Translations under genes and position numbers: made by a program | In this document: positions 1-11,339 of the stretch, in pieces | Numbering within the stretch: the first letter of the stretch is position 1 | How the letters are laid out: each line of letters starts with the position of its first letter | Origin: Icerya purchasi | Taxonomy: Eukaryota > Arthropoda > Insecta > Hemiptera > Monophlebidae | DNA length: 64,000 nucleotides | Assembly: GCA_039619475.1 (NCBI GenBank) | Contig: CM077115.1 | Location: 42,222,944 to 42,286,943 of the forward strand | Reading direction: 5' to 3' | Notes under the pieces: generated by a model | The model's input: only the letters and a program-made list of their open reading frames with translations | The model's database searches: none | Told to the model about the DNA's origin: nothing

Positions 1-396
1 AACGTCACTACCAATAATCGTCGAGGTACTATTTTCACGATCACACCTCGTAAAGTGAGGTACACCAAAGCGGTGCATAGTTGTTATTAAAATAAGATTT
101 GATTTTTTTGGGATATTGCACGATGTTTTTTTTTGTTATTTCGACTTCTTGTTATTTTCATTTAATAAAATTCGTGCTATACAAAGCAATCGTTTTGCGA
201 TTATAATAGTAGAGATGAAATGGACATTTCTGCAAGCAGAATTTTACTCATGGCGAGAGCATGTAACATACTAGGGGAGACTTTTTTCAAAAATTAGTTT
301 TGAATATAAAAAAAGAAATATATATATATATATATATTTATGCATAAATTACAGTTAGGCGGTAATGGATATGTATTTAATTAGTTATTGTTATAA
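1..396. other. AT-rich left edge, no gene seen
   Basis: Low-complexity AT-rich sequence with T-runs and a short TA run near 320. No open frame or splice-bounded exon that I can support. Confidence 0.5.
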
Positions 397-1640
397 ATGA
401 TTTACACTTTTTTTTTCCAAAACATAGAATCCGAGAAGTATAGAAATGTAGTTAAACGGGAGATAAGGGAAGCCAAGAAACAATATTGTGCACAGGAAAA
501 TTACATCGAACGAATAATGACATTAAAAACATGGAAGATGATAAATAAAATATGTTCGTGTTATGTAAAAAGGAAAAAATATTTATAGATGAAATTATAT
601 TAAAAAGTTTCGGTAGTTGTTACGGGGCAGCGGAGAAATTTTTAAATCACTATTTGTCCGCAATTGATAAAGGGAAACAATGTTGTGATAGCAGATTTTT
701 AGATAATAGTAGAGATCATAAGGAAATTGGCACGTCATTCTATAGTCCAAAAGCCACGGATGAAATAGTTGAGGCAATAATTAAAAAACTCAATAAGTTA
801 TTGAGACGTATGTAATTAAACATTTGAAAAACTATCTGGAAGATAAAAATTTGTTAAATGAATATCAATCTGGTTTCAGGAAGGAGAAATCAACTACAGT
901 TCCGGTTAGGTCTCTTGTCCTGGATGTTAATAAAGGACTTGCAACGGGTAAACAGTTCCTGTTAGTTTTTTAAGACCTTACAAAAGCTTTTAATTTGTCG
1001 GACCGAGATTTACTAATACAAGAAATGGACAATATAGGAATAAAAGGAAAATATTTGAAATGGTTTAGGAGCTATCTAAGTTAAAGGGAATTGCTAGTAA
1101 AGGTTGGAAATGTTCACAGTAATAAAGGGACGATGAATCATGGGGTGGAACAAATAATGATCTCAGCTCCGTTATTATTTTCGATATACACAAATAAGCC
1201 ACACCGATACGATAAGAATTCCAGGTTGTATGTTTATGCGGATGATATTGCATTAGTGGTGGAACATGCCAATGCGGAGCTCGCAGAAAGTTTTCTGCAA
1301 AAAAATCTGAATAATGTATGCAAATGGCACATGATAGGAAATTGCTAACGCTAAAAAGACTAACGTATATAAGAACCCCAATTCGGTTCCGAACGTTTGA
1401 ACCTAGGATTGCTTTACACGGCGCGTTGTGCCCGGCGGTGTGTTGTGATTACTTAGAAACTGTCGGAAAAAAAAAAAAAAGTATATAAACTATCAACGAA
1501 TATAAATATCTCGGTTTAACTTTTGATAAGGCTTTAACATGGAGAACCTATATTGATAATACTGCTGCAAGGCGATCCATACCGGCGCTACTCAACTTTT
1601 TTGGATTTTGCGATAAATGTAAATTTTTATAAGTCGTATA
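397..1640 (+). pseudogene. Dead non-LTR retrotransposon (LINE) reverse transcriptase
   Basis: Decayed LINE ORF2 on the plus strand, readable only across several frames. In order: a basic pre-RT linker (about 430-590, RNVVKREIREAKKQY); a finger/palm motif QSGFRKEKSTT near 860-895; a DLTKAF motif near 975, directly after an in-frame stop; and a YADD catalytic box at 1235-1246 (YADDIAL). A thumb/post-RT motif KYLGLTFDKALTW follows at 1501-1550. These are the ordered landmarks of Jockey/I-type reverse transcriptases, which copy element RNA at the target site. Stops and frameshifts, and the GVEQ that replaces GVPQ near 1145, show it is dead. No endonuclease or RNase H is joined to this piece. The clade is inferred. 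Confidence 0.85.
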
Positions 1641-1899
1641 ATCGAATGCTATAGCCTTCTGAACAGCAATACCAAATAAAATTTCGTGTTACCTTCACCT
1701 TGGAAAAATGATGCGGAAGATTGATTGCCCTTTTTAAAATGAAATTTGTCAAACTTAAAAGTAATCGAAACACAGTAAAATGTAATAAAAAAATTAATTT
1801 TTAAATGCAGCATTTATAACATTTATATAACGGTGTAGTTATCGAACTTACAGAAGCAAGCTATAAAGGTGTTTTTTTTTGGGGGGGGGGTTCTTGTTT

Positions 1900-3867
1900 G
1901 GGTTTTTCCCTGGGCTTGACGGCAACGGACGATTACCCATCAACACGTGTAAAAAGCATCAATTAGGAGTCAAAAGGAATGAAATCCGACAAAGAACGCT
2001 ATACCAAGGATAGAGAAACAATGACAATCAACGTTGTTAAATGCCAAACATATGCATCCTGAAAAGAGGAGGAATGACATTGCCGAAGGCAAGAGTAAAA
2101 GGAATTAGCTGTCCCATACTATGGCCACGTCTGCAATTACAAAGCCAACAGTATAAACGGTCAAAGGAATCAGCCTACAAATAATTAAGGAAGAAGAAAC
2201 ACGGCTACCATCCTGTCAAAAGGAAATGAATCAAATTTACACCCAACACTATGGCCGCACTGCAACAGCAGCTTCCACGGTGCCGGCTGACAAGGAGTTC
2301 GCTATCTAACGTTAGGGCCGCAAATGCGACAGCGGGCCCGCAATATTAACTGCGAGCTGTGCATGTTTGTAACTGTAACTGCAACATCGGTGCGCGATCT
2401 TCGTTTAGAGAGGAATTCATTAGAAGTAACTGGACACGATAACATAGGAATGCCAAAATGGGAAATACTGAAAGGATTAGATCTTAATATGATGAAGTAT
2501 ATAAGATAGGAATTTTTCTACAATTGGAATGATCAACGTTGACTGTAGAGACATTATGTGAGAGCAGCTATACATATAGAGCTGACCTTTCAGATGATAA
2601 AGAAGAGAACTCAAAGAAAACATGATCAGAGTCACATACGACTATGTTATCATTACACAACGGACAAGTACCATGGTTGAGCAGGTGGATTGGGGTGAAT
2701 GGAAAAATATTGTGAATTAGAATTGGAGAAGGATGATCTATAAAAAGATTTCCAATCGGCCTTTTGGATACTTTTTGCAATATTTAATAATTCGTGAGAA
2801 GGGAACCATCCGACTGACAGCCCAGAAGAAATAGCCGAACGATCAAGATAATCCGCTTTTTAGTTACCCGCAATCCCGGCATGACCAGGGATCCAAAGAA
2901 AATCGATGGTTAATGAGTTCAATCTGCAAAGGCTGGAGATTAGAGATCGGATGTGCAGAATAATAGAATCAAAGGAGGAGCAAACATATGGAGAAGAGAT
3001 ACACTGAAGGGCGCTTTTGCAATCAAAAATTAAGAGAAACATTTTATATTGAGGAACAGATGGAATAAACTCAATGGCACGTAGGAATGCCAATGTCTCC
3101 GCATAATAAATGGAACAAAATGAAGGAATTTTGAATAAGCTGGAATGATTAAGAGCGGAAATGTAGATAGATGCATCCACTCCGTGCGCCATTTTGGACC
3201 TATCCGTAAAAATTAGGGTATGGTTAGCAAAAAATGATAAAACTACCTGATCAAATTCTTGTTGCATGGGCAGGGAGATATTTTACATAAGAAGGCAAGG
3301 AAAAAATATTAAGGGAAGGAATAACATTTAACAACTCAAAATAAGAAAAATGGAAGTTTATCGAAAGATAGGATGAAGGGCGTTAATTTTGTTAATGCAA
3401 AATTTTTTTTCTTTTATTTATTTTTTTTTCCTATTAATTCTTATTATACTTCTATTGCAATTTTCTACATCTAGATATGATATCAAAAGTTTTAATCATT
3501 AAAAATATTTAACAACTATTTTTTTTTTTTCGAGGAAAAAGTACACAAAAAAAACGGGAGTGCAAAACACTCGTATCTATAAATGAAATACCGACAGATG
3601 TAAATAAATTTTGCCTAGCAATTAAAGCAACTAAAGGAAAATGTTGATGAAAAATTCATTACAAATACTGATCAGTTAAGCTGCCAGTATCTCCCTTAAT
3701 TATTTGTAGCCAGATTCCTTCGTCCGTTTGTACTGTGGGCTCTGTAATTGCAGCTAACTCCTTTTGCTCTTACCTTCGGCAATGTCATTCCTTGTTACTC
3801 CTAACTGCCGCTATGTATACGTGTTGATGGGTAATCGCCTATTATTGGCAAGCCCAGGGAAAAACCC
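1900..3867. repeat. Inverted pair of LINE ORF1-like segments flanking a LINE tail
   Basis: A block starting with a 19-bp sequence (GGGTTTTTCCCTGGGCTTG) at 1900-1918 recurs as its reverse complement at 3849-3867. Diverged similarity continues inward through GATTACCCATCAACACGT and GGAATGACATTGCCGAAGG, to about 2195 on the left and 3690 on the right. The right arm, read on the minus strand, encodes a short frame (AAITEPTVQTDEGIW); the left arm carries the same frame broken by a stop. So the arms look like two copies of one coding segment in opposite orientation, possibly LINE ORF1 or 5' sequence. They are unlikely to be true transposon termini: the arms differ in length and internal deletions, and I see no target duplication. 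Confidence 0.6.
2570..3290 (-). pseudogene. LINE RNase H domain and C-terminal tail, minus strand
   Basis: An open frame of 135 residues (3267 down to 2860) carries a whole retrotransposon RNase H signature: an acidic residue in IFTDRSK, Glu in YYAETLAFLRAI, Asp in FDCKSALQCI, and the terminal WIPGHAGIAGN histidine motif. Downstream on the same strand (2780-2568) a short frame has CPLC followed by a DSDH-like segment, resembling the Cys/His tail seen after RNase H in I-, Loa- and Jockey-type elements. RNase H degrades the RNA template during element replication. The domain lies between the inverted arms and opposite in strand to the reverse transcriptase to its left, so it belongs to a second element. 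It is truncated: no RT is joined to it. Confidence 0.85.
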
Positions 3868-4566
3868 AAAAAAGAAAAAAAAAAAGCTGCCAGTATCAAC
3901 CTATATGTAATGGAACACTCGATATCCAACCATCATTTGCAGGCAGTTCGAAGTTTATGATACGCTTAGGATTATATTTAAATCGCTGTAATAAGTGATT
4001 ACAATTAGGTTCAAACGTTCGTATTGCATGCAGTATATTTCTATGAACATTCTATGCCCATATCGGTGCAATAAGAATATGCACAAATAAGTATGCACGA
4101 TGCTTGGAACCAAACGGCACGACTTAAAATCATATCTGCATGTACTGTTTTAAAATTATTGTTCCGAAACTCATGTTAATTTTAATTTTAAAAATTCCGA
4201 ATTGTTTATTCTCGATATAACGCGAAATAGCACATTCTTCGGAAAAGATGCTATAAAAATTCGTCTCCTTGTACACCGTCGATCACCATTATCATCAGCT
4301 ATCTTCTTTCCCATACTAAAGTGCGCACGGTTTTCTCCTAAAATTTCAGATAAACCTGAAAGATTTTCACACCTAAACGAAATCTGTTTTCCAAGTATAA
4401 AACCAAAGAAATCATGATTATTTTATATACTATTGTAAATGCTGAGCCAACAGTTATTTTATCTGTTCTTATAACTTATGCTTTTCTAAATTATGTAAAT
4501 ATGAAATTAGCAGAGTTTAATTAAATTAAATGTTCTTTAACACTTATTTCATTAATTTATGTGTGT
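3868..4566. other. AT-rich spacer, no gene seen
   Basis: Non-repetitive AT-rich sequence. A 71-residue open frame at 4202-4417 has no recognisable motif and I do not call it a gene. Confidence 0.4.
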
Positions 4567-5803
4567 TCGTATATATATATATATGTATATAAAAAGCCCG
4601 TGTCTTTATGTTTGTGCAAGATAAACTCGGAATTTACTTAACCGATTTTTATAAAATTTTGAAAGTACATGCAATTTGGTCCAACTTAACAGATAGGATA
4701 CTTTTTTTTTAAATTATTTACATAAATATTTGTTATATTAAATAATTTAATCAATCAATTTAAAAAAAAACAAATTTAATTGTTGGCTATTACTTTTTGC
4801 TTTAATTATTTACATAAATATTTGTTATGTTAAATAATTTGATCAATCAATTAAAAAAAGCAAATTTGACATTACTTTTTTGAGCATCAACTACTTTTCG
4901 TGGCGACTTTTGTGTATCGTGCGATGTTAATCGAAATGCAACCATGTTTATCGCTGGCGCATGGCGTTTTTATCGATGAATGATAAACGTTTTTTCGCTG
5001 TCGTTTACAAAAAAGTTCGTGGAATATGTAATTAGGAATGTAGAATTAATACGAGTATGTGTGTTGATGATGCAATAGTTCCCCATTATGTAAAATACAT
5101 AGATAGGGATGGTGCATGTTTGTTTTCGTCTCTATCTTATTTATTATATAATAATGAATTATTAGGAGTAGAAGAAAATGTATCGTACAATATGTTTGTA
5201 AAAACTGGAAGAGATTTAAACAATATATTATTGGACTACTTAATGGGGAACATATAAAAATAAAATAGAGTATTTAACTGATATGCCAAATATTCGAACT
5301 TTTAGGCCAAAACCGCCGTATAAATTTTTGAAATTAACCGTTTAACTTTTTTTTTAATAATTTGCTACCAGAAATATTAAAATCTTTACTCAACACTGTT
5401 ATTTTGATTTTATGATAATAAATTAATTATAATAAAACGCTCGAGACAGAGTGGTTGAAAGATATGAGTGAAGATGTTCTCTTAAACCTGTAATTTTATG
5501 AGAGATCACCGTGTGAATATAACTTGATTTCTTCAAAACGATGGCTGTGTGTGTTGTTTAGTTGAGCAAAACTTTTTGTTAGATTACGACGGACAGGTTA
5601 TAGAAAAATCGACAATCTTCAGCTAAACGTGGAACATGAAGACTATTTTTTGTTAGACGGTGATAAACATCTTTCACCCAAAAAGAGAGAGAAAGAATCT
5701 TTACGTAAATACAATTCCAGATAAAACAAAAATTTTTTATGAATTTCCAAGTATAGATTTAAACGGGCATTAATACACGGGCGAAGCCGTGAGGCACAGC
5801 TAG
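4567..5803 (+). mobile_element. Helitron-like element, degenerate
   Basis: The right end fits a Helitron 3' terminus. A short hairpin (CACGG-GCGAAG-CCGTG, 5776-5791) is followed 8 nt later by CTAG at 5800-5803 and then T, as expected for a CTRR end inserted at an A-T site. The left end is uncertain; a TC-TA-rich stretch at 4567, followed by AAAAAGCCCGTGTC, is the best candidate. Inside is an OTU-protease-like fragment, a domain known as cargo or partner in many animal Helitrons. No Rep (HUH) or helicase motif is visible, so it is non-autonomous or heavily deleted. An internal direct repeat of about 50 bp (ATTATTTACATAAATATTTG, near 4715 and 4806) is also present. Confidence 0.55.
5057..5257 (+). 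pseudogene. OTU-like cysteine protease fragment in the Helitron
   Basis: A 66-residue frame contains YIDRDGACLFSSLSYLLY, which fits the OTU-family active-site block (D-G-x-C-L-F-x-S, the cysteine as nucleophile). A helix follows, then a stop at 5257. OTU domains cleave ubiquitin chains and are often carried by animal Helitrons and related elements. The catalytic His block is not present in this frame, and downstream sequence (about 5440-5760) is only readable with frame changes. I take it as a broken transposon ORF, not a host deubiquitinase. Confidence 0.6.
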
Positions 5804-5850
5804 TTTATGTCTTAATACAATTGCAGAATATCCTCTTAATTATATATGTA

Positions 5851-6060
5851 TATATATAAACTCGGCCATTTTGGCCTCGCAAGGGGCTGTGCCCCTTGAC
5901 CCCTCTTGCTTTTATTTCTATCTCTTTCTCTTCTATACTTTGTATAAAGTGATCAAAATTTACAACGTAATTCTTACTGGTATCAACACAAAAAGAAAAA
6001 TAACATAACCCAAAAATCCTATTCTAACATTTAACTTTCATTATATAAAATTAAGACATT
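5851..6060 (-). repeat. Hairpin-(TA)n dispersed repeat, copy 1
   Basis: A TA run is followed by ACTCGGCC, a perfect 7-bp-stem hairpin AAGGGGC-TGT-GCCCCTT (5881-5897), a CTTTCTCTTCTATACTTTG block, and then AAATTTACAACGTAATTC. The same ordered blocks recur at 6281, 16388, 18581 and 39811, so this is an interspersed family. By the orientation of the copy at 16388, this copy reads on the minus strand. Confidence 0.75.
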
Positions 6061-6280
6061 TTTTCGTTAGATTTTTCGTTACATATTTCATTACATAAAA
6101 TTGTGACATTTTTTAAATAACAATAACAAAAATCCTATAAAATATAACAAACGTTACATAAAATTGGGACATTTTCTTGGGACATTTTGCATTACATAAA
6201 ATTGGAACATTTTTTGGGACATTTTTTCGAATGAGGGGTAGCTTAAGAATTACATTGTAATTAATATATATATATATACA

Positions 6281-6440
6281 TATATAACTCGGCCAGTGGC
6301 CCTTTGCCCCTCTTTCTTACATTTCTGTCTCTTTCTCTTCTACGCTTTGTATAAAATGATCAAAATTTACAACGTAATTCTTAGGCTAATCCCCATTAGA
6401 TGTTATAACGAAAAAATGTCCCAATTTTATATAATAAAAA
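6281..6440 (-). repeat. Hairpin-(TA)n dispersed repeat, copy 2 (hairpin decayed)
   Basis: It starts with a TA run and ACTCGGCC, then the same CTTTCTCTTCT, TTTGTATAAAATGATC and ACAACGTAATTCTTAGGC blocks as the other copies. Only GGCCCTTTGCCCC remains of the hairpin. It lies about 400 bp from copy 1, in the same orientation. Confidence 0.7.
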
Positions 6441-8057
6441 AAAAAAAATACAACTAATAATTTATACTATAAATTTTATTAAACTACCGAAACAACTTAA
6501 CATACTGCAACACATATAAATAATACGTTTGTTATGTTTCCATGGTATTATTAAATTAGCAATATAATCATTACATGCCTAAACTTACGGTGGCATTTCT
6601 TAATCATCACCCTGCACAGTAATAAGAAGTGTATTCATTAAAATCACCACCGAACACAAACTAAATCATAATTAGGAGGAATGTGAGCTCGAACAAAGTT
6701 AAATGATTTTAACGAGTCATTTATAAACAAAATTCGGATTAAAAGGATTCGATGGAATAGAAGAATCCAACTGTATATCATCATATCATCCAGTTGACTT
6801 TATTCCTTTTGTAGAAATTTTACATTTCTTCAACAAGTTTTCTCGAAAAAATAGTAAAATAAAAAAATATTCAACATTTATTAAAAAAATTCTATGTCTT
6901 CAAAGCGATTAATCGAAGATAATAACAGAAACATCAATAGTTCCGTAATTTTGATTTTAGTAATAATGTTTCGCAGTTGGAAAAACTTGTAGAACTGAGC
7001 TTTGAAATTCGGAGTAAAACTGTCTCATCTTCCCAAATTCAGCAGTTTCGGTAATACATCATAAAATTGTCAGGGTATTTTTTAAGTTTCCTGGAAGGTC
7101 TCAACATTAACGACGAAATTTATTTTCCAAGCTCTGTTTTTCGCCTGAGCTGGAGTAAAAGGCATTCTTCGTGAAAAACACCGTGTTCCGAGCCACTTTG
7201 ATTTTCGCTATCTGAAGTTTTCTCTTCGCGAATAAAAGATTTTTTCAATAATAAAAGTCTACAATTCGTTAGTTATCTCCGGTGCTTTATTGCACTCTGT
7301 TGTATGACTGGTTCCACGAAATTTGACTGTCGGTGAAATAAAAATAAATGTTATTGCAGGTGATAAATCACCCTTTAGTAACGACTTACCTATTATTTGT
7401 CACCTTAAAATTGCTAGTTCTACACTGCTACTAACGTTGCTTCACATAGCGGAAATACGTCTCAATCGCAGCCGTTTTTTCGTGATAACAGAAATACATC
7501 TTAATCATGAAAAATGCCTGTCATAGGTAAAATAACCTTGCTCCCGATGAAATAATTACATTTCCATCAATGGCCGACAAACATATATTTGCACACATTA
7601 AAAGAAAGTCATTATCTCGCACCTTTTAATTTTAGCCATTCATAACGAAGTAATGTAGCAGCGGAATAATTACATCGGTAAAGAGTTCTGACGTGATGGA
7701 GTAATTCTCAGTACGATTCTATTCTTCAATGGCAAGAGCGGTTAATTACGAAATTGCAAAAACAGGAAAAATCGGAGGAATAAAAATCTTCTTTCACCCC
7801 GAAACTAAATCAAAACGTTAAACTTCTAAAACAAAAAAGTAATTTTCTTGATGATGCGAAAAGTAACTGATAAAAAAACAAATTCGCAGCAAAATAAACG
7901 GTAAAGCATCTTCCAATTCGTGTATGCCTATTGCAAACGGTTTTACGATATTCAGACGAAATTCCAGACAAAACGGATGCCACAACGCGATGGAATAATG
8001 TGTCGAGGAATAATTATAATCTTAAATGACGGAAATGAAAATTGTCATACTTATCAA
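6441..8057. other. Intergenic AT-rich DNA, no gene seen
   Basis: No coding motif, transposon terminus or RNA gene that I can recognise. A 67-residue frame at 7323-7526 is uncharacterised and probably chance. Confidence 0.4.
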
Positions 8058-8483
8058 TTAAAATAAGAACGACACGCTTTTCAGTCCCTCCGCCGGTGCG
8101 GAAGAGTTGGGTGGTTTAGGGGTAGGGATAACGATGAAGGTATTCCAAGATAAAGGAGTACAGCCAAAGTGAAGAAAGGAGTTAAACAAGTTTAAGAGGA
8201 ACCGAAGAGAAAGATGAGAAAGATTTTTAAGAATAGAGAAGGAAATATCATCTACTCCGGGAGCGTTATCTGAAGAATTGCGTAAGAATGTCTCTAATTC
8301 TGTAAAGGTAGAAGGAGTGAGTAGAAAATGTGAGAAGGCGAAAGACCACGGAATGCGACATGATTCATTAAAGTTAGGAACGTAACAAGAAGCAATAGAG
8401 TCAAAAAAAGAGATTAACTTATCATCAGGGAGATTACAGGCAAAGGGATGATGGGAAAGAGGTGACTCAAAAGCCTTGGCCAT
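8058..8483 (-). pseudogene. LINE reverse transcriptase N-terminal fragment
   Basis: A 141-residue frame matches the start of an I/Jockey-type RT. It has FTELETFLRNSSDNAPGVDD (the S-A-P-G-V-D-x-I-S block), then ILKNLSHLSLRFLLNLFNSF and GCTPLSWNTFIVIPTPKP (the W-x-x-x-x-V-x-P-x-x-K-P block). It ends before any catalytic YxDD. The frame is intact over this stretch, so this part has decayed less than the left-edge LINE. It is the continuation of the minus-strand LINE whose endonuclease lies at 9573-10310. Confidence 0.85.
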
Positions 8484-8533
8484 TTTCCAAACCTGAGAAA
8501 TAGAAGGAACAAAAACTTTTCCATGTATTTTTA

Positions 8534-8916
8534 ACCGACTTCAAAAAAGGAGGAGGTATTCAATTCGACTGTATTTTTTTTTTTTTTTTTTTTTTATGTG
8601 TGTTACCACAGAACTTTCTTCTAGATGAACCGATTTTGATGATTCTTCTTTTATTTGAAAGGTGGCGTTTGTCATGTGGTCCCATTTAAATTTGATCAAG
8701 GTCCGACCGATAGTTTTTGAGTTATCCTTAATAATGCGGGAGATTGAAGCTTTTTGGATGCTTTCATTCATGATTGTTTTCACCGTCGGATTAGATTTTT
8801 GACTTAAAATACTATAAATTTGCCAAATTACCATGGAAATGTAGCTTTTGGTGTTTTTACCGTGGAAATAAATGTTTTAATTTAATTGAATAAAAATGCA
8901 CTAAAAAGTAAAAAAT
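8534..8916 (+). repeat. CCGACTTC-type insect repeat with poly-T
   Basis: It starts ACCGACTTCAAAAAAGGAGG and has a poly-T run at about 8575-8595, then TGAACCGATTTTGATGATT. This sequence type is common in insect genomes. The same ACCGACTTCAA start recurs at 8943 inside the adjoining fold-back, and a diverged reverse copy is visible near 40700-40815 (AATCGGTCCACAT, poly-A, GAGGTCGGTAAAA). It interrupts the minus-strand LINE. Confidence 0.55.
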
Positions 8917-9328
8917 AAAATGCTTTTTTACAAAAAATAAATACCGACTTCAAGGTTTATTATAAAAATTTAAAAATGCACTAAAAAGTAAAAAATAATT
9001 ACTCCCGATAAAATATATATATCAGAGTGATATAACTTAAGGTGATATCGTAATTCTTATACAACATTAATTTTTTGGAGTCGGAATTAAATTCATGTTA
9101 GGAACAATTTAATCAACATTTAATGCAGTTTTTAATTATTCTTTTAATATGAATTTGATGCCAACTCCAAAAAATTAATGTTGTATAAGAATTACGATAT
9201 CACCTTAAGTTATATCACTCTGATATATATATTTTATCGGGAGTAATTATTTTTTACTTTTTAGTGCATTTTTAAATTTTTATAATAAACCTTGAAGTCG
9301 GTATTTATTTTTTGTAAAAAAGCATTTT
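8917..9328. repeat. Near-perfect fold-back element, 183-bp arms
   Basis: The left arm (8917-9099) and the reverse complement of the right arm (9146-9328) match almost base for base. They run from AAAATGCTTTTTTACAAA through ACCGACTTCAAGG, GTAAAAAATAATTACTCCCG and GTGATATAACTTAAGG to TTGGAGTCGG. Mismatches concentrate at the inner edge, and the loop is about 46 bp. Such structure is typical of fold-back DNA elements or an inverted duplication of a repeat end. It has no coding capacity and sits inside the LINE. Confidence 0.85.
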
Positions 9329-9572
9329 TTCTTTAACGATTTGAGGATAAATCTGGCCCTAGCATATGAAAGAAATAGTTATTGAAAGTTGAGCTAGAGC
9401 GAAAAGCTCTAAAATTAGTTAAACTGAGATCAAAATCAGCCTTACAATCCTGACTCCACTACAAAGCGAAAGACAATTTCACCTTTTATGAGGTGGATTA
9501 CAGACAGGGGGAGAAGTACAGGTTAAGGCAAAAGAGATAGAATCAATGACGAATTCATATTGGAAAAATAAT

Positions 9573-10310
9573 TTAAAGTAGCAGGGATAGAAGAGAATGA
9601 GGAATCGACGGAGGAATGGAATTTAGGCCAATCAACTTTAGAAAGAAATCAATTCGGAGTATTAGGAGGATAGGGGAAGGCGAATAGGAAACTAAGTTCA
9701 TTGCAATAACAATAAAAACGTAGTCACTTCTAAAGATGCCATCTAAAGTACACCATGAACAACTAAAGCCAAGATTGGGAGAAGCAAGGAATAGATCAAT
9801 GGAACTGAGAGAGGAGTGACTTCTGATGCACGTAGAAAAAGCCGTCATTGAGAACGAATAAATCATTGTGAAGGATAGAGTGGCCATCTCAATCACCACC
9901 TATGACAAAAAAGGAGGGGAAAAGGAATTGATTAAAGTTAGCAAAAGGGAAATCACACAAATCGGAAGTCGGAGGAATGTAAGCAGAGATGAAATGAAAG
10001 GACCCGGAAGAATAGTTAGGAATGGAGATGTGTACTAAGCTGGGAAAAGGAGGATTAGGAGAAACCAAGGGCTGGGAGACATGGGCTAAAAACTGGACAT
10101 CATTCCTTACTAAAATAGCTAAACGAACCACCGTAGCCATCGCTGAGATTGGAACAGATCAAAGAGAACGCATTAAAACTGATATCAGAAGAGCTTATTA
10201 ACCAGGTTTTAGAAAAAAGCGTGACACTAATATCATTTCATTCAACAAGCGTTCTAAGGATTTTCTATTGTTCTTAATGCTCCGGCAGTTCCATTATAGG
10301 TCACCTTAAG
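9573..10310 (-). pseudogene. LINE AP-like endonuclease, frameshifted
   Basis: Read from 10310 down: an NNRKSLERLLNEM start (the position of the I-type Q-W-N-C-R-S block), a segment equivalent to the L-x-E-T-W-L block (LFSKTWLISSSD, other frame), YGGSFS, and SFHFISAYIPPT (the Y-x-P block). Then come FVIGGD (the catalytic G-D-F-N block, cut by a frameshift near 9895), SSIDLFLASPN, and RSDYVFIVI (the S-D-H block with His replaced by Tyr). This enzyme nicks target DNA to prime retrotransposition. The frameshift and the lost histidine make it inactive. It continues into the RT fragment after the inserted repeat. Confidence 0.8.
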
Positions 10311-10699
10311 TTAGCAGGACATGATTGGAAGAAGAAGTAGAACATAGAAAAATAGAAAAAAAAAAACAAAAAACACCAGGCCAAAGAAAGAAGGAAGATG
10401 AAAAAGAAGATAAGATTAAACCATTTTCATAGTGCAACACAATAACGAGAAAAGAGGAAAAGGTGGAATAGAACAAGAAAAGGGAAAAGACGAAGTAATA
10501 TAGCACCCTCGGCTCAGAAAAATCTTTGCGCGGAGATTGCGGGATGCAGGAAACAAAGAAGAAGACGATAGTGGAGAAATGGATTTTAAAGACATCAGAG
10601 AGAATGATCCGATACCTGTTGCAGTTAAAGTGTAAAGAGAAACGAATTGAGGAAATACCGTAGCACGCTAAAGAATTTCCACTAAAGAGAGAGTAATAA

Positions 10700-11310
10700 A
10701 TAACTTGTTGAAGTATAAGGAAGAAACAGTGTATCTCAGTCTCAAAAAAAAACAAAAAAAACGTGACAATAGTACACACTGGTGAAAGACAATGAAATAA
10801 ACGTAACTGAGCCTGTCAATAGGTTTAGTTACTTCAGCGTCAGTCCATTCAATACTTAAGGAAACAATTACTGCAGTTACAGTTAGAGTGTTGAACGCAA
10901 CGAATAGTATAAACACCGAAACTCGCTCCGTTAGTTCCATTGAAGTGAAAAAAATATTCAGCTTATTATAGTATAAATTATAGTAATAGAGTAACTTAGA
11001 CTCGAAAAAAGCGTGCCACGAGCACACTGGTGAAAGAAAACATTGAAATAAATGTAACTGCGCCCGTCAGTGGGTTTAGCCATTTCAGCGCCAGTACATT
11101 CGATAATTAAGGAAACAATTACTGCAACCAAATCAATGGGCAATTCGTCTGAATGTCTCAAAATCCAAAGAAAGGGAAAAACTACAACAAATACAGAAAA
11201 GAAAGAAAAGATACAACAGTAAGCGGAAAAGGAACATAATACGCACATAAATAATTATAAACTAGCATAAAATTACGAAACGAAAAAAGAAAAGGAACAG
11301 AGAAATAAGT
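10700..11310 (-). repeat. Two-module dispersed repeat, copy A
   Basis: Two related modules (about 10750-10940 and 11005-11160) each contain CACTGGTGAAAGA, AACATTGAAATAAATGTAAC and a T-A-A-G-G-A-A-A-C-A-A-T-T-A-C-T-G-C stretch. The whole arrangement recurs at 49475-50320. On the minus strand both modules of both copies keep a similar reading frame, of the form VIVSLxIExTDAEVxKxID, then LSYxYFxVFHQC. I do not recognise the protein. It sits between ORF1 and the endonuclease of the I-like LINE, so it is an insertion or a variable inter-ORF segment. Confidence 0.7.
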
Positions 11311-11339
11311 GAGAGAAAAAAGAATGGAAAAGGGGCCTC

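Noticed and set aside
10306..11248. Minus-strand hydrophobic frames that look like a multi-pass membrane or receptor protein
   Set aside because: The same sequence recurs at 49.5-50.3 kb, the modules are tandem and diverged, and the frames overlap with A/T-run-derived Phe/Leu stretches; treated as a dispersed repeat.
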